From Rana temporaria (taxonomy: Eukaryota; Chordata; Amphibia; Anura; Ranidae): DNA of 64,000 nucleotides. The translations under genes were made by a program, and so were the position numbers. The notes below the pieces were generated by a model. It worked only from the letters and a program-made list of their open reading frames with translations, had not been told where the DNA came from and did no database searches. The stretch spans positions 276,788,938-276,852,937 of the forward strand of contig NC_053492.1 of the NCBI RefSeq assembly GCF_905171775.1, given 5' to 3'. Positions 54,774-64,000 of this stretch are shown here, piece after piece; positions within the stretch are counted from its first letter, which is position 1; each line of letters begins with the position of its first letter.

Positions 54774-55671
54774 CAGTGGTTCTCAACCTGGGGTCGGGAC
54801 CCCCTCGGGGGTCGAATTATGATTTTCCAGGGGTCACCAAATCCTGGGCTGTTCCTGAAGCCCGCACTGCTCTCCTATCCTTTTTGCAGCCGCCCAGCAG
54901 GGCTGCCCATGGAGCCTGTGGCTGCCCAGCCAGGCTGCTCCTGGAGCCCACGGCCACCCAGTCAGCCACTTCACAGGCGGCCATTCAGTTTGTGGCATGG
55001 CTGGAGGGCAGAGACTAGAGGTAAGCTGACTGGTGAGGAATATGAAGTGGGAGGGGCTGGAGTAGACCATATCTCCTGATTTCGGCATAGGTGTCACTGC
55101 TACGAGACACCACAAATTTAGAGACTTTGTGAGTAACACTACCTGTTATTATAGTTTCCATTAAAAGTCCCCACTACAGTTCTCAGATCAGCAGATGACC
55201 TTGATCAAGAGCACCCAAGTTGGCTGATCAGAACTCTCCCTAGCATTGCCACTCATCCCATTCCCACCAAGAAGAAGGAATAAAAAAAGGGGGAATACCT
55301 GGAAGAGAGAGGAAAAGAGGGGAAGGAACAAAGAAAAATGGAGAGAAAGAAAAGAACAAGAAAGACAGCTAGAGAGGGAGATGGGGGGGGGGGGGCACAA
55401 GAAATTAGGATAGAGAGAGATAAAAGGGAAAGAATGGAGAACAAAAAGAAAGGGTGGTACATTCTAAAATGTACCATAAGGGGTTTTAATACTATACGAG
55501 TGGAAGGGACTCAGGGAGCACTAAATGTCCGTGGGTTAGGGGCGCAAATTTCTTGTCTTGCCTTGGATGCTGACAACTCACGCTACAAATTTTTTTTTTG
55601 CTGTTAGGGGTCCCCACAACTTGGAAATTTTAATCAAGGGGTCACGGCACTAGAATGGTTGAGAACCACTG
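54774..55671. mobile_element. non-autonomous hAT element (CAGTGGTTCTCAACC ends)
   Basis: Left CAGTGGTTCTCAACCTGGGG, right GGTTGAGAACCACTG, flanked by perfect 8-bp duplications CCTTAGGC (54766-54773, 55672-55679). 898 bp with a purine-rich stretch (about 55260-55450) and no transposase. The duplicated bases include the TTA and first three bases of the Harbinger-like MITE to the right, so it jumped into that MITE. Confidence 0.93.
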
Positions 55672-55676
55672 CCTTA

Positions 55677-56058
55677 GGCCCTGTACACACGATCAGTCCA
55701 TCCGATGAAAACGGACTGAAGGCTGATGGTCTAATGTGCCTACACACCATCAGTTCAAAATCCGATCGAGTCCAACGCGGTGACGTAAAACACAACGACG
55801 TGCTGAAAAAAAACGAAGTTCAATGCTTCCAAGCATGCGTCGACTTGATTCTGAGCATGTGTAGGGTTTTGAACCGATGCTTTTGCGTACAAATTATCGG
55901 TTCTGACCGATCGGTCATCAGTCCGATTTTAAAGCAAGTTCTAAAACTTTGGACTGAAGGACAAAAGTCTGATGGGCCATACACACGGTAGGTTTGGACT
56001 GATGAAACTGAACCTCAGTCGGTTTTCATCAGTTTGGACTGATCGTGTGTACAGGGCC
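55677..56058. mobile_element. PIF/Harbinger-like MITE with TTA target duplication
   Basis: Left GGCCCTGTACACACGATCAG and right CTGATCGTGTGTACAGGGCC are a 20-bp perfect inverted repeat, extended further inward. TTA flanks both sides (55674-55676, 56059-56061), the 3-bp target duplication typical of PIF/Harbinger. 382 bp, non-coding; its left edge was later split by the hAT at 54774. Confidence 0.88.
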
Positions 56059-56231
56059 TTAATGAGAATGCTTAATATGAAACAATCTGGCCAGCATCAT
56101 GCTCTTTGCAGCTCAGTGTTCAACGGGAAATTAATGGCTGTCTTTTATTGGATATAAAATCTATACATATACAAGTGAAGGTGAATAAACGGCGTCAAAC
56201 CGTTCCTCCAATAGCGAGCCTTAATGAGGGA

Positions 56232-57672
56232 TAGGGATAAGCCGAACACCACCCATGCAAAAAATTTGTTTGAACACGCAAACACCATTCAAATCTATGG
56301 GACACGAACATGAAAAATCAAAAGTGCGAATTTTAAAGGTTAATATGCAAGTTATTGTCCTAAAAAGTATTTGGGGAAACATGCGCTACTTTACATGCAT
56401 CCTATAGACACCCCCAGGTACGGAATTTAAAGGAATATTTCACTTTTATTGTTTCACTTTAAGCATTATTAACTGCTTGCCGACCTGCCGCCGCAGTTTT
56501 ACGGCGGCAGGTCGGCTCTGCTGGGCGAGAACACGTAGCTATACGTCACCTCACCCAGCAGCCAATAGGAACGCGCGCGCCCCCTCTTGTCCCTGACTCC
56601 CGTGCACGTGCCCGGCGGGCGCGATTGCTTGTTACAGAGCGAGGACCGGGAGCTGTGTGTGTAAACACACAGCTCCCGGTCCTGTCAGGGGAGAAATGCC
56701 TGACCGTCTGTTCATACAATGTATGAACAGCGTTCAGTCATTTTCCCTAGTGAGGCCACCTCCCCTACAGTTAGAACACACCCAGGGAACATACTTAACT
56801 CCTTCCCCGCCCCCTAGAGTTAACCCCTTCCCTGCCAGTGGCATTTTTATAGTAATCCAAAGCATTTTTATAGCACTGATCGCTATAAAAATGCCAATGG
56901 TTCCAAAAATGTGTCAGAAGTGTCCGCCATAATGTCGCAGTACCGGAAAAAAAAAAACGCTGATCGCCGCCATTACTAGTAAAAAAAATATTAATAAAAA
57001 TGCCACAAAACTACCCCCTATTTTGTAAACGCTATAACTTTTGCGCAAACCAATCAATAAACGCTTATTGCGATTTTTAATGAAAAATATGTAGAAGGAT
57101 ACGTATCGGCCTAAACTGAGGAAAAAAATTGTTTTTTTATATATTTTTGGGGGATATTTATTATGGTAAAAAGTAAAAAATATTTATTTTTTTCAAAATT
57201 GTCGCTCTATTTTTGTTTATAGCGCAAAAAATAAAAATCGCAGAGGTGATCAAATACCACCAAAAGAAATCTCTATTTGTGGGGAAAAAAGGATGGCAAT
57301 TTTTGTTTGGGAGCCACGTAGCACGACCGCGCAATTGTCAGTTAAAGCGACGCAGTGCCGAATCGCAAAAAGTGCTCTGGTCTTTGAACAGCAATATGGT
57401 CCGGGGCTGAAGTGGTTAAAATCACTGCTCCCAAAAAAACTGTCATTTTTAAAACTTTTTTTTTTTTTTGCATTGATACATGTCCCCTGGGGCAGGACCC
57501 AGGTCCCCAAACACTTTTTAGGACAATAACTTGAAAATTAACCTTTAAAATTGTCAGTTTAGAATTCTCCCATAGACTTTTACAGGGTGTTCCGCGGCCT
57601 TTCGAATTTGTCACGAACACCCCAAATTGTTTGCTGTTCGCCGAACTGGCAAACAGCCAATGTTCACGTCAA
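56232..57672 (+). mobile_element. non-autonomous hAT-like repeat, split by a TTAA element
   Basis: Starts TAGGGATAAGCCGAACAC and contains GGTTAATATGCAAGTTATTG, CACTTTAAGCATTATTAA, then after the nested insert AAATCACTGCTCCC, CATTGATACATGTCCCCTGG and CACCCCAAATTGTTTG. These blocks occur in the same order in the 10, 20 and 29 kb relatives. The right terminus (GTCAAACTCA) is decayed or truncated and no TSD is seen. Confidence 0.65.
56473..57415. mobile_element. ~950 bp TTAA-flanked repeat, copy 2
   Basis: Flanked by TTAA (56469-56472, 57416-57419). Removal restores GCATTATTAAAATCACTGC, intact at 22.8 kb. Opposite in orientation to copy 1. It carries an 18-bp perfect hairpin (arms 56643-56660 and 56665-56682, loop GTAA) and a second palindrome CTGTTCATACAATGTATGAACAG core. 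Confidence 0.88.
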
Positions 57673-58037
57673 ACTCACCAAGCAGCTGCCGACAGGCCAC
57701 AAGTAAGAGCCACTAACTGACTGAAGAGACGGCCGGTCAGGACAGGGCTGTGGGGAGCCTACAACACTTGTCCTAGGGAGAGCTCTGGTAAAGCCAACTG
57801 ATAGAGGACACTTTAGTTGCCAGGATAACATGTTTCAGGGGGGCGTGGCCTAAGGCCACATCCTCCGAAACATGTTATCCTGTCAACTAAAGCATCCTCT
57901 ATCAGTTGGCTTTACCAGAGCTCTCCCTGGGACAAGTGTTCTAAGGGCCTTACAACCCTCTTCTGACCGGCCGTCTCTTCAGTCGGTGAACTGCTCACTC
58001 GCAGCCTGTTGGAAGCTGCTTGATGAGCCCTGTGTCT
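57673..58037. repeat. ~150-bp-arm palindrome centred at about 57853
   Basis: The arms contain GAAGAGACGGCCGGTCAG, GAGAGCTCTGGTAAAGCC, AACTGATAGAGGA and GGATAACATGTTTC, mirrored on the right. The centre is GTGGCC-T-A-GGCCAC. Outward the pairing becomes imperfect (CAAGCAGCT...AGCTGCTTG). Each arm has GAAACATGTTATCCTG, loosely like the 3' half of the hammerhead-like motifs elsewhere. Confidence 0.85.
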
Positions 58038-58151
58038 TTGGAGCCAGCCCATCCATCCAGCGGTCTTCTCACCTAGTCTGAAACACGGATGTGTCCTTCA
58101 CCAAGGCAGTCTATTGGAGGAACGGTTTGCCGCTGTTTATTCACCTTCACT

Positions 58152-59066
58152 CAGTGGCGTCACTAGGGTTGGTGTCACCCGGTGTGGTAAAACATGGTGT
58201 CACCAACCTCCCCCTCCACCAACTATAGTCGCTCCTCATTATAGACCCCCCCTCCTTCAGAACGGACCCCCTTCCAAGTATAGTCCCCCCTCAATACAGA
58301 CCCTCCCTCCATAAAGTATAGACCTCCTCAGTATAGACCCCCCACTTAGTACAGACCCCCCTCCCTCAGTATAGACCCCCGACTGAGTATAAACCCCTTC
58401 CATCAGTACAGACCCCCCTCAGTACAAACTACCCCTTCCCCCATCAGTACAGACCCCCCAGGACAAAATAACCCCCCTCTATTAGTACAGACCCCTCCCC
58501 CCAGGAAAAAGCACCCCCCTCCATTAGTACAGACCCCTCCCCCAGGACAACCCCCCCCCTCCATCAGTACACCCCCAGGACAAACTACCCCCCTTTATCA
58601 GTAGTACAGCCCCCCAGGACACACCACCCCCTCCATCAGTACACCCCACCAGGACAAACTATCCCCTTTATCAAGTAGTACAGCCCCCCAGGACAAACTA
58701 CCCCCCTTATCAGTAGTACAGCCCCCCCAACTGTCATAACACCACGGAGGACAACCCCCCCCCTTTTGTAAGCTGACACCCCCTCCCCCTCTGCCCGTTA
58801 CCGCACCAACTCGGGCGGCTCAGATACACGGAATACCCAGGCGGCAGCTGGAGAGGACAGTGTGCAGCAGCGGTGGAGAAAGGATCGTGACGGCCAGCAG
58901 CGAGAGACAGAAGAAAACACTTATGGTCGCTGCACTGGAGGTGGGTTTTCAGCTGAAGGAAAAAATATGTTTAAATCAGCAAGGGCTTTCCTCACCCTTG
59001 GGATGGTGTCACCCCTGTAGTGGGTGGCACCCGGGTACGGACCGCACCCCCCTAGCAACGCCTTTG
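58152..59066. mobile_element. non-autonomous hAT element (CAGTGGCGTCACTAGGG end)
   Basis: Left CAGTGGCGTCACTAGGG, right CCCCTAGCAACGCCTTTG (imperfect inverse), flanked by perfect 8-bp duplications CCTTCACT (58144-58151, 59067-59074). 915 bp. It holds a C-rich degenerate minisatellite (about 58200-58740, units on CAGTACAGACCCCCC). No transposase. Confidence 0.9.
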
Positions 59067-59251
59067 CCTTCACTTTTGAGTGTATCGATTTTTATTATTT
59101 TATATCCAATACAAGACATTATTACACAGTGAGCCTGTGCGCTCATATTCCCCTTTGTTAATGAATGTCATTAAATGCACAAAATTGTATTTGTTAGTAT
59201 GGAGGGAGGGGGTAAGGGATTGGGGGGCAAGCGTTGACAAAACAAAGCCCT

Positions 59252-60747
59252 AGTCCTTTAAATTCAATAGTCCATAAAGAATCTCTTTAAACTGCAGACT
59301 GTGATTTTCTTCCTCTCGTGCTTATGCCCTGTTAAAGTTGTGCTTTCACCTGATTTATTTGACCCTACTTATAAGAATGGTCAATTATCAGTTTAAATTT
59401 TACACTCCTCCAATTTACAGCATGAATCTTGTCGGGTCAAATATCCCGTACACTCCAAGTGATTCATTCTTCTCCAAAGTGCTCAGTATACCATGTGAAA
59501 AAACAAAACTATATGGCGCCTTATCCTTTATAAACATAAATTACTTCAGGTAAATACTACTCGCGTAAATAAAATTCACTGTGCTCTGATTCTATAGAGT
59601 GTACGGGATATTTAAACTGACACAAGATTTACAGTGAATATTGGAGTGTAGAGTTTAAAGTGATAATTGACCAAACTTGAAAGTAAGGTCAAATAAATCA
59701 GGTAAAAGTACAACTTTACTGGGGAATAAGCACAGGAGGAAGTATATCACAGATTGCAATTTAACCACTTAAGGACCGCTTAACGCCGATATACGTCGGC
59801 AGAATGGCACGGCTGTGCACAATCATGTACCTGTATGTGATTGTTAAATGCCCAGCCCAGCCACGGGTCATGGGCACGCGCCCGCGACTCGGTCCGAAGC
59901 TCCGTGACCGCGGCCCCAATCGCCGCCGGAGTCCCGCGATCGGTCCCCGGAGCTGAAGAACGGGGAGAGGTGTGTGTAAACACACCTTCCCCGTTCTTCA
60001 CAGTGGCACTGTCATTGATCGTCTTGATCGGCGATCAATGACGTCACACGTCCAGCCCCATTCCCCTACAGTTAGAAACACATAACCCCTTCAGTGCCCC
60101 CTAGTGGTTAACTCCCAAACTGCAATTGTCATTTTCACAGTAAACAATGCATAATTATAGCATTTTTTGCTGTGAAATTGACAATGGTCCCAAAAATGTG
60201 TCAAAATTGTCCGATGTGTCGCATAATGTCGCAGTCACGAAAAAAATCACTGATCGCTGCTATTGGTAGTAAAAAAATATTTTTTTATAGAAATGCAATA
60301 AAACCATCCCCTATTTTGTAAACGCTATAAATTTTGCGCAAACCAATCGATAAACGCTTATTGCAATTTTTTTTTTTTTACCAAAAGTAGGTAGAATACG
60401 TATCGGCCTAAACTGAGGAAAAAAAATGTTTTTTTTTTATATATTTTTGGGGGATATTTATTATAGTAAAAAATATTGCATTTTTTTCAAGATTGTCGCT
60501 CTATTTTTGTTTATAGCGCAAAAGAATAAAACCGCAGAAGTGATCAAATACCACCAAAAGAAAGCTATATTTGTGGGAAAAAAAGGACGCCAATTTTGTT
60601 TGGGAGCCACGTCGCACGACCGCGCAATTGTCCGTTAAAGCGATGCAGTGCCGAATTGCAAAAAGGGGCCTGGTCCTTTACCTGCATTTTGGTCCGGGTC
60701 TTAAGTGGTTAAGGAAATTCTGTATGGACTATTGTATTTGAAGGACT
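59252..60747. mobile_element. palindromic element split by a TTAA repeat
   Basis: The left arm AGTCCTTTAAATTCAATAGTCC ... GGTCAAATATCCCGTACACTC is mirrored by GAGTGTACGGGATATTT ... TGGACTATTGTATTTGAAGGACT. The right arm is cut at 59761 by the TTAA element and resumes at 60713. With the insert removed it is about 550 bp with arms of over 200 bp. Class unknown. Confidence 0.75.
59765..60708. mobile_element. ~950 bp TTAA-flanked repeat, copy 3
   Basis: Flanked by TTAA (59761-59764, 60709-60712). Starts CCACTTAAGGACC and ends GGTCCGGGTCTTAAGTGG. Same orientation as copy 2 and sharing its AT-rich core. A long hairpin at about 59955-59999 again has loop GTAA, with different stem sequence from copy 2. 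Confidence 0.88.
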
Positions 60748-61444
60748 TTTTGTGGGGAATAGTGCTACAGTGATAAAGTGATTGTAACAGCCCTTTCAGA
60801 TAGCGTGGACACATCAAACTGATCAGCCTGCTCAGTGGTGTATTGGGAAAATATCCATTTGTCTGTTTTTGGCAGCCTGGATTGGATGCCAGCGGGTGTC
60901 AACAGATACATGTCCACTGGCATCTGCTGCTCCATCGAGAGCTATGGATAGTCCGATCGGGTTGACCTGAACAACTGACAGGTGGACTCGTTCAGTCCAT
61001 CAGTGGGAAAGGGTCTTATAGGTGCACATTTGTATGGGAGTGTGTTTGAGGTTCTGGCAGCTGTTCACGAAAATAGGTCACCAAAACAAGACACCATTTA
61101 AAGAGGTTTTCAGACTCCTTACAGTTCACGAGATCTACATATTATTATAAAAATAAATGCCTAACCTACCATGACCCAGACAGAACTCTTAATTTACAGT
61201 AATAATTATGTCTCTTTTTATCAGCCAAGTATTACAGCACATAATATAAAGAAGTATTACAGCACGGGTTAAAACAATCCTGTACTATCTTATGTACCTT
61301 TAATATGTTACAATAGACACTGCTTTAATACATATTAATTACCCTTAAAAAAAGGGAAAAACACTGCGCTAAACAAAAAAGATTGATAAATATGTAAATG
61401 CTGCCAGTACCAAGAATTATAGATACAAATTCAAAAGATACGTT
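60748..61444. other. no gene; possible small MITE at about 60785-61020
   Basis: CAGCCCTTTCAGATAG on the left and GTGGGAAAGGGTCT on the right could be weak inverted ends, with AGCCTG/TCCACTGG palindromic bits between. The rest is AT-rich and featureless. Confidence 0.3.
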
Positions 61445-62930
61445 AAAGAAATGGAGATACGGCGCAAAAACACAAAATGTGAAAATATGGTGGTGACACC
61501 ATAAAAAATAAAATTAATATCAAGGATGAACCACCAGCTGAAAAATTTAAGGTAACTAATATCCGTAAACAGATGACTGAATAGGATATACCAAAAAAGA
61601 AAATATACTGGTAGTGACAAGTGAGGGTGTAAATATAAAATCAATCCAAACCATATAATAACAAAGTGAGAAAAATGTACATGGATTAATGTGAGACAGT
61701 GAAAGTCCATATAGGATCCCAAATATCCATAAAAGTGACAATCCAAAATCTTCTTATAGTTGATAATGTGACATCAACGATAACAGATTAACCTTCCTTC
61801 CACCAAATGAACACCCAAGTGAAGGGGATGTAGTCTCCTTACCAGATGCTGCGACCACAAGTAGGTGGTCAAACCGGGCATAGGGTTTTTAAAGTCACCC
61901 AAAAGGACTGGTGGCTGGAGCGGGTTCAGATGTGCTGAATCAAACGCTGGCAAAGTTCTCAAATGTAGAGACAAAAACAAAACAGGCCCATAGTGTAGAC
62001 TGCAACTAAAAAGGCTTTAATGTATAATGTAATGCACTTACAGGAATGAGGTGTATAGCGTGCGTTGTAACGACTATAATCACGACTGCAATCGTGCAAC
62101 AGGCAATGGATTCTCGGCGTCTCCTTCCGCTCCGTCTCCTATGTGTGTCTTTTGTTCCAAAGAGCGTGATGATGTCGGGACGCAAGCCACACCCGACGCC
62201 ATCACATGGAACAAGAGACACACATAGGAGACGGAACGGAAGGAGACGCCGAGAATCCATTGCCTGTTGCACGATTGCAGTCGTGATTATAGTCGTTACA
62301 ACGCACGCTATACACCTCATTCCTGTAAGTGCATTACATTATACATTAAAGCCTTTTTAGTTGCAGTCTACACTATGGGCCTGTTTTGTTTTTGTCTCTA
62401 CATTTGAGAACTTTGCCAGCGTTTGATTCAGCACATCTGAACCCGCTCCAGCCATCAGTCCTTTTGGGTGACTTTAAAAACCCTATGCCCGGTTTGACCA
62501 CCTACTTGTGGTCGCAGCATCTGGTAAGGAGACTACATCCCCTTCACTTGGGTGTTCATTTGGTGGAAGGAAGGTTAATCTGTTATCGGTGATGTCACAT
62601 TATCAACTATAAGAAGATTTTGGATTGTCACTTTTATGGATATTTGGGATCCTATATGGACTTTCACTGTCTCACATTAATCCATGTACATTTTTCTCAC
62701 TTTGTTATTATATGGTTTGGATTGATTTTATATTTACACCCTCACTTGTCACTACCAGTATATTTTCTTTTTTGGTATATCCTATTCAGTCATCTGTTTA
62801 CGGATATTAGTTACCTTAAATTTTTCAGCTGGTGGTTCATCCTTGATATTAATTTTATTTTTTATGGTGTCACCACCATATTTTCACATTTTGTGTTTTT
62901 GCGCCGTATCTCCATTTCTTTTTTAACATA
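61445..62930. repeat. near-perfect palindrome with ~740 bp arms centred at about 62187
   Basis: 61445-62175 is mirrored almost base for base by 62195-62930. Its outer tip is GAAATGGAGATACGGCGC and the loop contains GCAAGCCACA. The two arms translate to nearly identical peptides on opposite strands (for example 61774-61980 and 62386-62592, one residue different), which shows their identity and not coding. CATTAAAGCCTTTTTAGTTG and a degenerate GCAGTCGTGATTATAGTCG hairpin in each arm hint at a Penelope-like terminal repeat, weakly. Confidence 0.85.
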
Positions 62931-63188
62931 TTTCTTACCCTACCTGAGCAGAGCTGCTGTTTTTAATACTTGCTGTAGCATTAGTTGGATAAAAAAATAT
63001 ATATATTAAAGGCATATTCATTATTGTATATGAATCTTTATTGTATGACAGTAATACATTATGAAGGTTCAATTGAACTTTAAACCCTGTGCTGAGAAAA
63101 ATGTGTGGATTCATGTTGCTGACAATCCTTCTCATTATGTTAGTTGGCTAGCTATGTTATATACAGTATTTATCCAATGACTTTAAGA
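62931..63188. other. no feature recognised
   Basis: AT-rich flank with a short TATA run at about 62998-63006. Confidence 0.3.
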
Positions 63189-63489
63189 TCCGGTTCACAC
63201 TGTTGCGATGCGGCAAACTTACAGGACTTGCTGCATTTCCTGCATTGAACCTCATAGCAATCGCACTGAGTTCATGCGATCTGCTGCTGTTGTCAAAAGT
63301 GAACACCCAAAAAGCAGGTCGCAGAACACAGTATGAACATCCATGCGATCCGATTCCAGTTCAGCAAAAAAAAAAAAGTCTTTAACTTTTGAGTGCAGAT
63401 ACCGTGTGATTTGAGGCATGCAAAATGATGCAGTGGTGCGGTGCGATTCCTGTGCAAATCGCATGTGATGTACAAGTCTGAACTGGGCT
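63189..63489. mobile_element. MITE with GGTTCACACTG ends, second copy
   Basis: Left CCGGTTCACACTGTTGCGATG and right AAGTCTGAACTGGGC are imperfect inverse ends. The internal GCGATCTGC, TGCGATCCG and AAATCGCATGTGATG blocks match the 11881-12176 family. It carries an A-run at 63366-63377. Confidence 0.5.
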
Positions 63490-64000
63490 TATACCTCGCT
63501 GGCCAGGAACAAGCAGCAGTAAGCAAATTTAGCAATAGGGTAAACTCTTGATCTGCATACTTGTTTTATTGCAGAGGCTTTTTTTAAAGGCGTTGTATAC
63601 TATGACAGTCAGGCAACTAATATTTGATGCTGAACAAGCAAGATTATACTGTATTCATGCAAGCTGAAAACTTTTGCAATTCATAAAGTCAAAAAGGCAA
63701 ATTTTTTACCTGGCAACATGTTCATGCATACAAGGATTCTAAAAGTATATTGAACAAAAAAGTTTATAAGTGTATTCCCAACTCAAAAAAAGTAATCAGA
63801 CTTCACTGACCCAGAAGGGAGAACACATGACAATAAGTAAATACATGAACATATTTTTTTACAAATCATTCCTAAAATCACATGCAGACCTTTTACAGAT
63901 CATAAAAACAAGTGTCTGTGTACGATACTGTGTTGTCCATGAGTATGTTCCAACTACTACTCATCGCCCACAGTAAAAAGATTATTACATTTGCTTCTCA
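63490..64000. other. no gene recognised
   Basis: Unique AT-rich sequence to the end of the window. Confidence 0.35.

Larger units (their letters stand above)
56145..59112. mobile_element. large inverted-repeat element carrying three later insertions
   Basis: Outer arms: 56145-56217 (TATTGGATATAAAAT, GTGAAGGTGAATAAACGGCG, CCGTTCCTCCAATAG) and the inverse at about 58108-58151 joined to 59075-59112. The inner part is the palindrome at 57673-58037. Insertions are a hAT-like repeat (56232-57672), within it a TTAA repeat (56473-57415), and a hAT (58152-59066). The plan recalls the inverted terminal repeats of the Penelope-like element at 13.9-19.2 kb, but no coding sequence remains to prove it. 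Confidence 0.6.

Noticed and set aside
55188..55477. Ser/Phe-rich frames on the minus strand
   Set aside because: They come from the purine-rich stretch inside the hAT at 54774-55671.
62006..62360. Overlapping 104-codon frames on both strands with nearly the same peptide
   Set aside because: They are the two arms of the palindrome centred at 62187 read from each side. The mirror symmetry explains the similarity and there is no sign of coding.

Overview
This 64 kb window is vertebrate nuclear DNA, most likely from an anuran amphibian (probably a ranid frog). That is an inference from the repeats: many TTAA-flanked T2/Kolobok-like MITEs, palindromic GTTTATTTACTAAA-type MITEs, several hAT families, DIRS-type tyrosine-recombinase retrotransposons and Penelope-like elements. 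I see no complete host gene, rRNA, tRNA or CRISPR array. Four short plus-strand segments (11761-11827, 12743-12797, 12871-12914, 53818-53934) have an acceptor, an open frame and a donor. The first three join in one frame, so the window may lie in the introns of an unidentified plus-strand gene.

Layout: 1-174 right end of a hAT-type repeat; 1957-7409 a complete 5.45 kb hAT transposon with perfect 8-bp TSDs and a BED-finger transposase broken by one in-frame TGA; 10.2-11.1 and 20.3-23.1 kb relics of related repeats; 11.7-12.9 kb candidate exons; 13857-19291 a Penelope-like insertion (GIY-YIG endonuclease on the minus strand) whose terminal repeats lie as two ~2.4 kb inverted arms; 23.4-26.1 kb MITE, tandem duplication, minisatellite and an unclassified repeat; 28770-29982 a non-autonomous relative of the hAT with its own TSDs; 30.9-32.8 kb a DIRS relic; 33316-34138 a hAT MITE; 34-40 kb mostly unique AT-rich sequence.

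From 40.6 to 51.3 kb one DIRS-type element has jumped into another. The inner copy (41486-47520) has inverted terminal repeats, an internal complementary region, a gag intron, RT, RNase H and tyrosine recombinase, all with disabling mutations. Removing it restores the older gag frame. The inner RT is itself interrupted by a 635-bp Penelope-like fragment (44063-44697) carrying a hammerhead-like motif. From 52.4 to 63.5 kb the sequence is a stack of nested insertions: three copies of a ~950 bp TTAA-flanked family, two hAT elements with perfect TSDs, a Harbinger-like MITE and several large palindromes.

The most interesting signals are the 41-nt hammerhead-like motifs in two different Penelope-like sequences, where all stems differ yet still pair; the seamless DIRS-in-DIRS insertion; the paired CCAAT hairpins in front of the hAT TATA box, kept in the non-autonomous copy; and a long terminal hairpin in the TTAA family that appears to covary between copies.
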